From Clostridia bacterium (GTDB lineage Bacteria > Bacillota_A > Clostridia > Christensenellales > Aristaeellaceae), in the NCBI GenBank assembly GCA_009783365.1, contig WRHG01000032.1, forward strand, positions 1-14,276: a DNA stretch of 14,276 nt, given 5' to 3'. A program made the position numbers and the translations under genes. The notes beneath the pieces were generated by a model, which was given only the letters and a program-made list of their open reading frames with translations, had not been told where the DNA came from and made no database searches. This document shows, piece by piece, positions 7,957 through 14,276 of the stretch (within the stretch, counting starts at the first letter, position 1; each line of letters starts with the position of its first letter).

Positions 7957-7985
7957 ATCGTATCGAAAGCCTTTCTCCTTGTCAA
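7957..7985 (-). promoter_or_regulatory. Sigma-A promoter and possible operator for the GH65-CoADR-rpiB operon
   Basis: On the minus strand TTGACA (7980-7985), then 17 bases, then TACGAT (7957-7962). The start would be near 7950, giving a leader of about 55 bases before the ATG at 7895. Two odd palindromes lie on it: CCTTGTCAAGG (7977-7987, plus-strand reading) covers the -35 box and extends to about 10-base arms with one mismatch, and GAAAGCCTTTC (7965-7975) fills the spacer. Their position suits a repressor, but no known operator consensus was recognised. Confidence 0.75.
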
Positions 7986-8033
7986 GGAAAAAAGGTTCTT
8001 TGAAATTCCGAAAAACCGCCGCGTATTTGTTTC

Positions 8034-8062
8034 TTGACAAAAAATGAACGGCTTTTTAGAAT
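8034..8062 (+). promoter_or_regulatory. Sigma-A promoter for the PHP-UvrD fusion gene
   Basis: TTGACA (8034-8039), a 17-base spacer and TAGAAT (8057-8062). The transcript would start near 8069, with a leader of about 72 bases. It diverges from the GH65 promoter; the two -35 boxes are about 48 bases apart, so one regulator could in principle act on both. Confidence 0.8.
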
Positions 8063-8078
8063 CAAAAGGAATGGATTG

Positions 8079-8114
8079 ATTGTCCGTACGCAACACATTG
8101 TCCGTACACAACAC
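8079..8114 (+). repeat. Two tandem 18-base repeats in the leader of the PHP-UvrD gene
   Basis: ATTGTCCGTACGCAACAC (8079-8096) is followed directly by ATTGTCCGTACACAACAC (8097-8114); they differ only at one base (G/A). The unit lies between the predicted transcription start and the ribosome binding site. It could bind a regulator twice on the DNA or act in the mRNA. It is not a LexA box and I do not recognise it. Confidence 0.9.
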
Positions 8115-8140
8115 AAAGAAGACGTAAGGCGGGTGCCCCC

Positions 8141-11100
8141 ATGATAATTGCCGACTTGCACATCCACTCCAAGTACTCACGGGCAACAAGCCGGGACTGC
8201 GATGCCGGTCATCTTGATTTATGGGCCCGCTACAAGGGGATCGGACTGGTGGGCACAGGGGACTTTACCCATCCCGCCTGGCGAAAGGAGTTGGCGGAAA
8301 CACTCGTACCCGCCGAAGACGGGCTATACACGCTTCGGCAGGAATTCCGTATCCCCGCGGAAGTAATGCTCCCCTCCCAGCATTCCATTCATCCATCCAC
8401 GGTTTGTTCCGCTCCCCGCTTCCTGATCTCCGGTGAAATCAGCACCATTTACAAAAAAAACGGAAAAACCCGCAAGGTCCATCATCTGATCCTGCTGCCC
8501 AGCCTGGAAGACGCTGAAAGGCTGTCCCACAAGCTGGAAGCAATCGGAAATCTCCACTCCGACGGACGGCCTATCCTTGGGCTGGACAGCAGGGACCTTT
8601 TGGAGATCACATTGGATACCTGTCCACAGGCCGTCTACATACCGGCTCATATTTGGACGCCTCATTTCTCGCTTTTCGGCGCTTTTTCAGGCTTTGATAC
8701 GCTGGAAGAGTGCTATGGGGACATGACGCCCTTTGTCCGCGCGGCTGAAACGGGGCTTTCCTCTGATCCGCCTATGAACCGCAGGGTTTCCATGCTGGAT
8801 TCGATAACGCTTGTGTCCAATTCCGACGCACATTCTCCTGGGAAGCTGGGGCGCGAGGCGAATTTGCTGGACGTGCCCTACTCTTACCCGCATATTTCGC
8901 GAGCCATCCAAAACGGCGAGGGGTTTTTGGGCACCTTGGAGTTCTATCCCGAAGAAGGGAAGTATCATCTGGACGGGCATCGGGCATGCAGTCAGCGGCT
9001 GGAACCCGAAGAAACAATGCGACTGGGCGGAAACTGCCCGGTCTGCGGCAAGAAGGTCACCATAGGCGTACTTCACAGGGTGGAGGAACTGGCGGATCGG
9101 TCTCCGGACATCTCAGTGCCGGCAGCGCAATTTTTTGAAAGTTTGATCCCCCTGCCGGAAGTCATAGCGGCTTCCACCGCCGCGTCCGTTGCCAGCAAGC
9201 GAACCCAGGCGGCTTATTTCAACATGCTCCGAACCTTGGGCACCGAATTTTCCATCCTGCGCGAACTGCCCATAGAAACCATTGAAACGGCTGCCGGTCG
9301 CGCAATCGGGGAGGGGATCCGCCGCCTGCGCAGCGGCAAGGTGCATTTGCTGGGCGGATATGACGGAGAATACGGCGTTATCTCACTGTTTGCTCCGGAT
9401 GAACTGGAGAGGATGGGCGGGCAGCTATCCCTCTTGGAGGCGCAGGGTGTTCAGCGTCGCTCACGCAAGGAGGCGTCCATAAAGCCAAAAGTGGATGGGC
9501 CCTCCGATCCTGCAGGTCAACAGGGCGGGTCGGAAAGCCATGTATCCGCTCCCCCGGCAACCTTCAATGAGGAACAGGAACAATCGATCACTTCCCCAGG
9601 CGCGGTCACCGCGGTAGTGGCCGGACCAGGCACAGGCAAGACACGGACGATGGTAGAGCGCATCATCTGGTTAATAGAGCGGCAAGGAGTTCCTGCCGAT
9701 ACCATTACCGCCGTCACCTTTACAAACCAAGCCGCCGAAGAGATTCGTAAGCGGATCCAGGCGCGCTTTGGTGGCAAAAAAGTCATGAGAGGCTTGACGA
9801 TAGGCACTTTTCATGCCATATGTCTGCGTCTTTTGGAGCCCAAAGCCTTAATCGGGGAAGCGGAGGCATTGAGAACGGTGGAGGAATATCTGGAGAATTG
9901 CCGGCTCCATCGGAAACCGCTGGATTGCCTGCGTATGATTTCCTCATTTAAAAACGGCGTATCGCCTCTCTTGGATGAACAGGACCGGCTTCTGTATGAA
10001 GCATACTGCACGCATTTGCAAAACCTGCGTATCCGTGATTTGGACGATGTTATGCTGGACGCTTTGGCATTGGACATCTCAGAGAAAAAGATGTTTACCC
10101 ATCTTCTGGTGGACGAGTATCAGGATATTAACCCGATACAGCACCGCTTGATCCGCCATTGGAGTCAGCGGAGCGAAACCCTTTTCGTGATCGGAGATCC
10201 AGATCAGTCAATCTATGGCTTTCGGGGCGCCGATGCACAGTGCTTTGACCGGTTGAGAGCGGAATGGCCGGCGGCGAGGTTTATCAGCCTGCGGCAAAAC
10301 TATCGTTCAACGCCGGCCATTCTCGCCTGCGCTCGCTCAATCATCGATCATAACCCCGGCATGCCGCGCCCACTCACCGCCAACCGGCCTGCCGGAGCCG
10401 CCGTACGCTTAATGCGGGCAAAAAATCCCTTTGAAGAAGCTGTATGGATTGCCAAGTCCATCCTTGATATGGTGGGCGGCGTAGAGATGTTCAGCGTACG
10501 CGGGGTCGGTCCGGAAAGACATACCCTGCGTTCCTTCTCGGATATTGCGGTGCTGTGCCGGGCCCGCCGGCAAATGGAGCAGATGGAAGAATGTCTGCGG
10601 CACGAAAGCATTCCCTGCGTTGTCTATGGCCGCGACGACACCCTGTCAAACCCGGAGGTGGCGGGCGCCCTCGGCTTTTTTCGTTTTTTGCTCGATCCAA
10701 AGGAGGAAACCTCCTTGGAAAACTGCCTGCGGTTTTCTTACCGTATACCCATACCGCTCATCCAGCGCGTTAAAGTTTTGTTGGCGGAAAGCGGTGACCT
10801 CAAGTTGGACGCTCTCCGTGAAGCGCTGGCCTCATGGGATGCGATTGCGGTTCTTTCCCCATGGCTCGAACATTGGGAAGCTTTTACGGCAAAAATCAAA
10901 AAAGAGAAGCCCCGCAAACTTCTTCAGCGCTGGGTAGAGATTCACGGAAAAAACATCCCGATGGAACATCTTCTGAATGCGTCTGTTTTTCACCAGAGCA
11001 TGGACTCCTTTTTGCAAACCCTGCGTCTGGGCGAAGAAGGGGACTTGCGCCGATGCTCTGGCCCCTATGCCACGGACGCGGTACGGTTGATGACGGTACA

Positions 11101-11362
11101 CGGCTCTAAAGGGTTGGAGTTTCCCGTTGTATTCTTATGCGCTGATGGATTTCCGCTGTCGGACTCCGCGGTGGATATTCAAAAAACAGAAGAAGAGCGC
11201 AGGCTCTTCTTCGTGGGCATGACCCGGGCGCAAGACGAACTGATTGTAACCGCATTGGATGGAGACCCTCTGTTTGTCCGGGAATTCAAAAACATGGCAG
11301 AGTACGGTATCGTCGTGGAGCGCAAAACGCCCCGAAAGCCGGAACAACTCCGTCTGTTTTAG
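8141..11362 (+). CDS. Endonuclease Q-like PHP nuclease fused to a UvrD/Rep-type SF1 helicase
   Basis: Two-domain protein of 1073 residues, cytoplasmic. Residues 1-425 are a PHP domain of the TIGR00375/Endonuclease Q type. Metal ligands are HIH (H7, H9), E99 (GEIS), H114 or H115, H170/H175 and SDAH (D229, H231). Next is a metal-binding motif H280-x2-C283...C299-x2-C302, then the family's VLHRVEELADR. EndoQ enzymes cut 5' of deaminated bases such as uracil, hypoxanthine and xanthine. A linker rich in charged and small residues (about 428-474) leads to a complete helicase: Q-motif FNEEQEQS (475), Walker A GPGTGKT (495-501), TFTNQAAEEI (526), DEYQD (658-662), GDPDQSIYGFRG (685-696), LRQNYRST (717), VRLMTVHGSKGLEF (981-994) and RRLFFVGMTRAQDEL (1020-1034). 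At about 600 residues the motor is shorter than classic UvrD, so its 2B region is reduced. The ATG directly precedes the metal motif; its SD is weak (AAGGCGGGTG, 8126-8135). Domain calls are firm; repair role is inferred. Confidence 0.93.
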   Translation: MIIADLHIHSKYSRATSRDCDAGHLDLWARYKGIGLVGTGDFTHPAWRKELAETLVPAEDGLYTLRQEFRIPAEVMLPSQHSIHPSTVCSAPRFLISGEISTIYKKNGKTRKVHHLILLPSLEDAERLSHKLEAIGNLHSDGRPILGLDSRDLLEITLDTCPQAVYIPAHIWTPHFSLFGAFSGFDTLEECYGDMTPFVRAAETGLSSDPPMNRRVSMLDSITLVSNSDAHSPGKLGREANLLDVPYSYPHISRAIQNGEGFLGTLEFYPEEGKYHLDGHRACSQRLEPEETMRLGGNCPVCGKKVTIGVLHRVEELADRSPDISVPAAQFFESLIPLPEVIAASTAASVASKRTQAAYFNMLRTLGTEFSILRELPIETIETAAGRAIGEGIRRLRSGKVHLLGGYDGEYGVISLFAPDELERMGGQLSLLEAQGVQRRSRKEASIKPKVDGPSDPAGQQGGSESHVSAPPATFNEEQEQSITSPGAVTAVVAGPGTGKTRTMVERIIWLIERQGVPADTITAVTFTNQAAEEIRKRIQARFGGKKVMRGLTIGTFHAICLRLLEPKALIGEAEALRTVEEYLENCRLHRKPLDCLRMISSFKNGVSPLLDEQDRLLYEAYCTHLQNLRIRDLDDVMLDALALDISEKKMFTHLLVDEYQDINPIQHRLIRHWSQRSETLFVIGDPDQSIYGFRGADAQCFDRLRAEWPAARFISLRQNYRSTPAILACARSIIDHNPGMPRPLTANRPAGAAVRLMRAKNPFEEAVWIAKSILDMVGGVEMFSVRGVGPERHTLRSFSDIAVLCRARRQMEQMEECLRHESIPCVVYGRDDTLSNPEVAGALGFFRFLLDPKEETSLENCLRFSYRIPIPLIQRVKVLLAESGDLKLDALREALASWDAIAVLSPWLEHWEAFTAKIKKEKPRKLLQRWVEIHGKNIPMEHLLNASVFHQSMDSFLQTLRLGEEGDLRRCSGPYATDAVRLMTVHGSKGLEFPVVFLCADGFPLSDSAVDIQKTEEERRLFFVGMTRAQDELIVTALDGDPLFVREFKNMAEYGIVVERKTPRKPEQLRLF

Positions 11363-11415
11363 CTTCCGCGCAACCCGGACTGAAACCTCGCTACGATGGA
11401 GAAAGGATGACGATT
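11363..11415. other. Short convergent gap without visible terminator
   Basis: Fifty-three bases between the converging stops of the PHP-UvrD gene and the small HTH gene. No GC-rich hairpin with a T-run is seen, so transcripts from both sides may overlap. It contains GATGGAGAAA (11395-11404), the left half of an inverted repeat pair. Confidence 0.6.
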
Positions 11416-11768
11416 CTACTCTATCATCTCGATAAAGGCCTTCTTCATACGGACGATGGTTTGCCGCAGTTTGGCGTTCTCAATTTCCAACTGTCTGATT
11501 TTCTCTTCTTGCGTATTATCCTCTTTCAAAACCCGAAGCAATTCGGCGGATTTTCCAGTGGAGGCGGGCCTTCCCCCCAACCTTTTGACGTCATTGCGCC
11601 ATTTATACAACGTCTGGATGGACAAGCCCATCTCCTCGCCCGTCCGTTTCACGCCGATAGCCTTCATACTCTCAAGCGCTTGCTTTTTTATATCCTCGCT
11701 GTATCTCTTCACAAAATTTCCTCCTTTTTTCGGAACAATAGAATGATTATACTATACTTTTCTCCATC
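11395..11768. mobile_element. Possible mini-element: 10-base inverted repeats around an orphan OrfA-like gene
   Basis: GATGGAGAAA at 11395-11404 is matched perfectly, in inverted orientation, by TTTCTCCATC at 11759-11768. The 374 bases between hold one HTH gene of transposase OrfA type with its own promoter. Flanking bases show no target duplication, and a 10-base match at this distance could arise by chance, so this is only a candidate for a decayed or non-autonomous insertion element. Confidence 0.25.
11416..11712 (-). CDS. Small HTH/coiled-coil protein like IS3-family transposase OrfA, no OrfB partner
   Basis: Ninety-eight residues. Residues 1-45 look like the HTH_Tnp_1/InsE helix-turn-helix (KRYSEDIKKQALESM, then the turn and recognition helix EEMGLSIQTLYKWRNDV). 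A basic, Gly/Pro hinge follows (about 45-55). Residues about 68-90 form a leucine-zipper-like coiled coil (EEKIRQLEIENAKLRQ). This is the layout of IS3/IS911 OrfA, which binds element ends and dimerises. No DDE OrfB follows, and the usual A-rich slippage site is absent (AAGAAG near the end), so no catalytic transposase can be made here. The start is GTG at 11712, preceded by a perfect AAAGGAGG (SD at 11720-11730) and a promoter, so the gene looks intact and expressed. It could be an IS remnant or a co-opted DNA-binding protein; no specific function is claimed. Confidence 0.75.
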   Translation of the reverse strand: MKRYSEDIKKQALESMKAIGVKRTGEEMGLSIQTLYKWRNDVKRLGGRPASTGKSAELLRVLKEDNTQEEKIRQLEIENAKLRQTIVRMKKAFIEMIE

Positions 11769-11774
11769 ATGCAA
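11746..11774 (-). promoter_or_regulatory. Promoter for the OrfA-like gene
   Basis: Minus-strand TTGCAT (11769-11774), 17 bases, TATAAT (11746-11751). The -35 box is weak but the -10 box is perfect and preceded by TATAG. Transcription would start near 11739, about 27 bases before the GTG. The proposed right inverted repeat lies in its spacer. Confidence 0.65.
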
Positions 11775-12121
11775 TAGAATATAATTGCGCATTCTTATAT
11801 GAAAGCGCAACGACCTCCATGTTGGCCTCTTCGCGCACAAACAACTTATAAGTTCTAAATATATTGATCGTTCGCAACAACGGCCGAACAATGTATGCCG
11901 AAACAGTAAGCATATGCGTGAATATTAAAATTATCGAATTCAGCAATTTTTTATATACAATTTCTGTAAAAACCCGGCATATATTTCCATAATCGCTTTT
12001 GCGTGCCGTACGATTTCACCGCGAAGGCATTGCGGCTAAAATACCCGAAGCGAAAAACGCAGCTTGCCATCCATAAGGGGCGGAAACGGAGCGCAGTTGC
12101 CATTGCTTCTTCCACCGGCAG

Positions 12122-12153
12122 GATACATAAGGTATCATCGCGATGGCGTACGC
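12122..12153. repeat. Three adjoining short palindromes upstream of the DUF3298-ftsK promoter
   Basis: GATACATAAGGTATC (5-base arms, 12122-12136) touches the perfect 10-base palindrome CATCGCGATG (12136-12145), which directly abuts the perfect 8-base palindrome GCGTACGC (12146-12153). They end about 65 bases before the -35 box of the next promoter. Head-to-tail palindromes of this kind can be protein sites or a cruciform or hairpin block; no known consensus was recognised. Confidence 0.6.
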
Positions 12154-12217
12154 TTAGGAGGATCCGCTTTCGCAAAATCATACAACTTGTAAAATTTTGT
12201 CCTTTATTGTAACAAAC

Positions 12218-12246
12218 TTGCAACAATTCCTGTTTTGCAGTATACT
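12218..12246 (+). promoter_or_regulatory. Sigma-A promoter for the DUF3298 protein and FtsK/SpoIIIE
   Basis: TTGCAA (12218-12223), 17-base spacer, TATACT (12241-12246); predicted start near 12253 with a leader of about 23 bases. AGGAGAGAGGGGG (12258-12270) supplies the ribosome binding site before the ATG at 12276. Confidence 0.8.
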
Positions 12247-12275
12247 ATTTCCACCGTAGGAGAGAGGGGGAAGGG

Positions 12276-13442
12276 ATGATGCGCCGGTTGCGTCTATTTA
12301 GGGTGGGATTCCTCTGTGGGATGCTGGCCCTATGCTTTTGGACAGCGTTAACCGCTTCCGCCGCCTCACCGGCCTTAAAGGAGATCAGCACGATCATTGG
12401 GCCAAACAAGGTTATCTATCCTCAATTGGACGGATTGGCAGATGGGACGCTTCAGCAGGCTATCAACGATGATATCATCCTACGCGGTGATATCACCAAG
12501 CACCTGGTCACCTTGAGCCTGTTGAAGGAAGGCGGCTGGGGATTGCTGGTGGATTATCAGGCTTTTATAAAAAACGACGTTCTGTCCGTCACTCTGAACG
12601 CGAAAGGCCAGCTGCCCCACGGCCGGGAAGGCCAAGTCACCACGGCGCTATGCTACGATTTGCAAACCGGCAATCCCATCCTGCTAAATGATCTGCTGAA
12701 TGATGTGGAGAGCGCCGCCGCTTTTATGGAGGAACGCTTAGACAGCTCCTTAGGGGATGAGTTGTCCGGCTACCTGGAGCACAGCGATTTATCGCCGCTT
12801 CCCATCCGAAATTTTGCCATGGATGAAGACGGCTTGATATTCTACTACCCCTCCGATCAATTTTTTTTGGTGAGCGGTTATGCCGGCGCGGCTCAATTCT
12901 ATTATGAAGAGCTGGCTGAATATATCAATTGGGACGGCATGGCAAGTCGACTCGGCGTGAAGCCGGAAAGCCTCACAGACGCCGAGGCCGGAGAACGAAT
13001 CCGGCGGATGGCTGAAAGCGGGAAGCTTCCGCATATCCCCGTAGCCATTGGCGATCTCATGCCCCAGGTGGTGGAGAAGTACCGTTTGCTGCGTGTACCG
13101 GATCAGTTTCCGGCCGGTAAGTATTATCAGCTGGAAGCGCCCATGTTCCGGCAAGTACTTGTGCTGTCCGACTCCCTTGGCGCCGGGTACGCGCATTCAG
13201 TAGTAGAAGGTTTGCAAAGCACCCGGGCTAACCTGTACGGCATACAAGCCGGAGAAACCACCCGGGAACGCTGGCTGGAAATCCTGGGAGAGCCGGATCA
13301 GCGGTCTCTCTTTGACGAGGATTTGGCGTACGATTACGGGATACCGCCGGGAGAAAGCGATTTTTATACCTTTGGCGATTATCAACTCCGCTTACACGCA
13401 GGTAAAAACGGCGTTCTCCACTCCATTCGGCTAATGAAGTAA
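12276..13442 (+). CDS. Exported protein with DUF3298-like domain
   Basis: A 388-residue protein with a clear Sec signal peptide: basic start MMRRLRLFR, hydrophobic core VGFLCGMLALCFW, and small residues TASAA with cleavage likely after residue 29 or 30. The cysteine at residue 20 lacks a proper lipobox, so it is probably released or wall-associated, not a lipoprotein. Residues about 45-220 resemble the DUF3298/RsiV C-terminal fold: an IYPQLDGLADGTLQQAIN opening, a CYDLQTGNPILLNDLLND strand-loop, and DGLIFYYPSDQFFLVSGYAGAAQFYYEELAEYI. The last 85 residues (LYGIQAGETTRERWLEILGEPDQ, then YTFGDYQLRLHAGKNG) recall DUF4309/SmpA-like small domains, by pattern only. No catalytic motif is visible. A second ATG follows immediately at 12279. 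It is followed by ftsK after 32 bases, so the two are probably one operon; a cell-envelope role is likely but unspecified. Confidence 0.85.
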   Translation: MMRRLRLFRVGFLCGMLALCFWTALTASAASPALKEISTIIGPNKVIYPQLDGLADGTLQQAINDDIILRGDITKHLVTLSLLKEGGWGLLVDYQAFIKNDVLSVTLNAKGQLPHGREGQVTTALCYDLQTGNPILLNDLLNDVESAAAFMEERLDSSLGDELSGYLEHSDLSPLPIRNFAMDEDGLIFYYPSDQFFLVSGYAGAAQFYYEELAEYINWDGMASRLGVKPESLTDAEAGERIRRMAESGKLPHIPVAIGDLMPQVVEKYRLLRVPDQFPAGKYYQLEAPMFRQVLVLSDSLGAGYAHSVVEGLQSTRANLYGIQAGETTRERWLEILGEPDQRSLFDEDLAYDYGIPPGESDFYTFGDYQLRLHAGKNGVLHSIRLMK

Positions 13443-13474
13443 CGGGCGGATCATCAGCATCCAGGAGGTTTGGC

Positions 13475-14276
13475 ATGCAGCGGCGAACAAGCGTAAAGAG
13501 GAAAATTACGCGAGAATACTCATCCGAATCTCTCATGCTGCGCAGCATGACGGGGATTGTCTTGATTGCGCTGGGCGTGTTGGGATTGCTGTCCACATTA
13601 GCCGGGTTTCGGGGAGCCGCTTTCGATCTGGTAAGGGATGCGCTGCATGGACTGGGCGGCATCGGCTGCTATGGAATTCCGGTCTTTCTCATATGGGGCG
13701 GCGTGCTGTCCTGCTTCTCGACCAGACGAAGCATGCCCGTACGAAGCCTCTTTTTGTTGCTGCTCCTATATTTGTGCCTGCTTGCAATCATCAACCTGCT
13801 GAGCAAGGTGAGCGAACACCCTTTTATGGACCATGTGGTACGCTATAATAAGAGTCTTTTGCTGGCTGAACCGGAGAACTTTGGAACGATGCTGGGCGCA
13901 TGCTATCAGCTCTGTGCCCAGCACCATACTTTCGGCGGAGCTTTGGGAATGCTGCTGGGCTGGGTGTCCTGGACATTTTTGGGAACCACGGGCGGTATGG
14001 TAGCGCTGGTGCTGATTTGCCTGGCCTGCGCCCTGCTTTTCGCCAGATTGGACGTGGTCGGATGGGGCAGGGAATGGAAAGCCCGCTCCGACGAAAAGTT
14101 GGAGCAGCAGGAACAGGCGCACCAAAGACAGATGTACGAGCTGCAGATGCAACAGTGGATGCCGCAAACTTCCGGCCAATTGTTGAGCAACCCGCAGGCA
14201 CCTGCCCGCACGCGGCGGGGAAAAAACGGCGGTGTTGGGGAGGAAACCCGTGTACCGATCGCATCCGGCAATGGAA
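13475..14276 (+). CDS. ftsK: FtsK/SpoIIIE-type DNA translocase, N-terminal membrane domain (3' end outside window)
   Basis: The frame is open from ATG 13475 to the window end (267 codons). A basic cytoplasmic head (MQRRTSVKRKITREY) leads into transmembrane helices at about 26-44, 61-80 and 91-109. An extracellular loop (110-152) follows. A last block (GALGMLLGWVSWTFLGTTGGMVALVLICLACALLFA, written here in two parts: GALGMLLGWVSW at 155-166 and GGMVALVLICLACALLFA at 173-190) matches the family's final helix pattern. After it begins a polar, Gln/Glu-rich linker with coiled-coil character (about 200-225) and a Pro/Arg-rich stretch. The RecA-like motor and gamma domain would lie beyond the window. 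The family is septum-anchored and pumps chromosomal DNA through the division or spore septum. SD AGGAGGT (13463-13469) lies 5 bases before the ATG. The motor is unseen, so the call rests on the membrane pattern. Confidence 0.8.
   Translation, partial: MQRRTSVKRKITREYSSESLMLRSMTGIVLIALGVLGLLSTLAGFRGAAFDLVRDALHGLGGIGCYGIPVFLIWGGVLSCFSTRRSMPVRSLFLLLLLYLCLLAIINLLSKVSEHPFMDHVVRYNKSLLLAEPENFGTMLGACYQLCAQHHTFGGALGMLLGWVSWTFLGTTGGMVALVLICLACALLFARLDVVGWGREWKARSDEKLEQQEQAHQRQMYELQMQQWMPQTSGQLLSNPQAPARTRRGKNGGVGEETRVPIASGNG

Larger units (their letters stand above)
11713..12275. other. 563-base intergenic region, AT-rich at its left side, no confident gene
   Basis: It holds the promoters of the two flanking divergent genes. 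The left part (about 11731-11990) is only some 35% G+C by my count, much lower than its surroundings, which hints at acquired DNA. A 48-codon minus-strand frame (11767-11913) contains a protein-like stretch (YKLFVREEANMEVVALSYKN) but lacks a ribosome binding site. The right part (12003-12226) is G+C-normal and has short open frames on both strands with no family I recognise. An AT-rich symmetric sequence centred on GAATTC lies at 11927-11950, and short palindromes cluster at 12122-12153. Best guess is eroded mobile or genic DNA plus regulatory sequence. Confidence 0.5.

Noticed and set aside
8079..8114. Start of a CRISPR array or VNTR minisatellite
   Set aside because: Only two units with no spacers between them.
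10832..11101. Minus-strand open frames inside the helicase half
   Set aside because: Antisense to conserved helicase sequence and without translation signals.
11416..11460. Programmed -1 frameshift into an OrfB
   Set aside because: No A-rich slippery heptamer is present and no DDE-type frame follows; the sequence runs straight into the end of the helicase gene.
11869..11891. LexA box (GTTCG...CGAAC)
   Set aside because: The half sites are in the opposite order and too far apart compared with the Gram-positive CGAAC-N4-GTTCG consensus.
11927..11950. Intrinsic terminator around GAATTC followed by T residues
   Set aside because: The symmetric stem is almost all A/T with three mismatched positions, too weak for a terminator, and no gene ends just upstream of it.
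11951..12226. 91-codon minus-strand gene and 69-codon plus-strand gene
   Set aside because: They overlap each other, lack proper ribosome binding sites, match nothing I know, and the minus frame runs against the downstream promoter region.

Overview
The window reads as a chromosomal segment of a low-oxygen Bacillota, most likely of class Clostridia. The grounds are the hisS-aspS pair, strong AGGAGG-type ribosome binding sites before nearly every gene, sigma-A promoters close to TTGACA-17-TATAAT, a Firmicute-type cysteine-rich HisRS, a maltose-phosphorylase-type GH65 enzyme, and a PHP/UvrD fusion of a kind I associate with Clostridia. Species cannot be fixed from the sequence. Composition is moderate in G+C, except for an AT-rich stretch at about 11.73-11.99 kb.

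Layout. (1) 1-2210, minus strand: aspS (5' half only, cut by the window edge) and hisS. They form a two-gene tRNA-synthetase operon behind a near-perfect sigma-A promoter. The leader is too short for a T-box. (2) 2268-7985, minus strand: a carbohydrate and redox cluster read from a promoter at 7957-7985. Its order is GH65 disaccharide (maltose-type) phosphorylase, CoA-disulfide reductase with a C-terminal rhodanese domain, ribose-5-P/allose-6-P isomerase B, a 250-base gap, then an AlsK-type ROK kinase. The kinase and isomerase together make the first two steps of D-allose use; GH65 would feed beta-glucose-1-phosphate and glucose into the same central metabolism. (3) 8034-11362, plus strand, divergent: a 1073-residue fusion of an Endonuclease Q-like PHP nuclease (with its Cys/His metal site) to a complete UvrD/Rep-type SF1A helicase. 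It has its own promoter and an 18-base tandem repeat in the leader. This is the most interesting gene in the window. (4) 11363-12275: a lone IS3-OrfA-like helix-turn-helix/coiled-coil gene with its own promoter and ribosome binding site, no OrfB, and 10-base inverted repeats on either side, followed by an AT-rich, apparently gene-poor stretch and a cluster of short perfect palindromes. (5) 12218-14276, plus strand: an exported DUF3298-like protein and the membrane N-terminal half of an FtsK/SpoIIIE DNA translocase (cut by the window edge), in one probable operon.

Best candidates for something not yet described are the EndoQ-helicase fusion (nuclease for deaminated bases plus unwinding motor in one chain), its repeat-bearing control region shared with the sugar operon, and the orphan OrfA-like mini-element. 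The rest is ordinary core or catabolic gene content. I found no rRNA, tRNA, CRISPR array or convincing intrinsic terminator.
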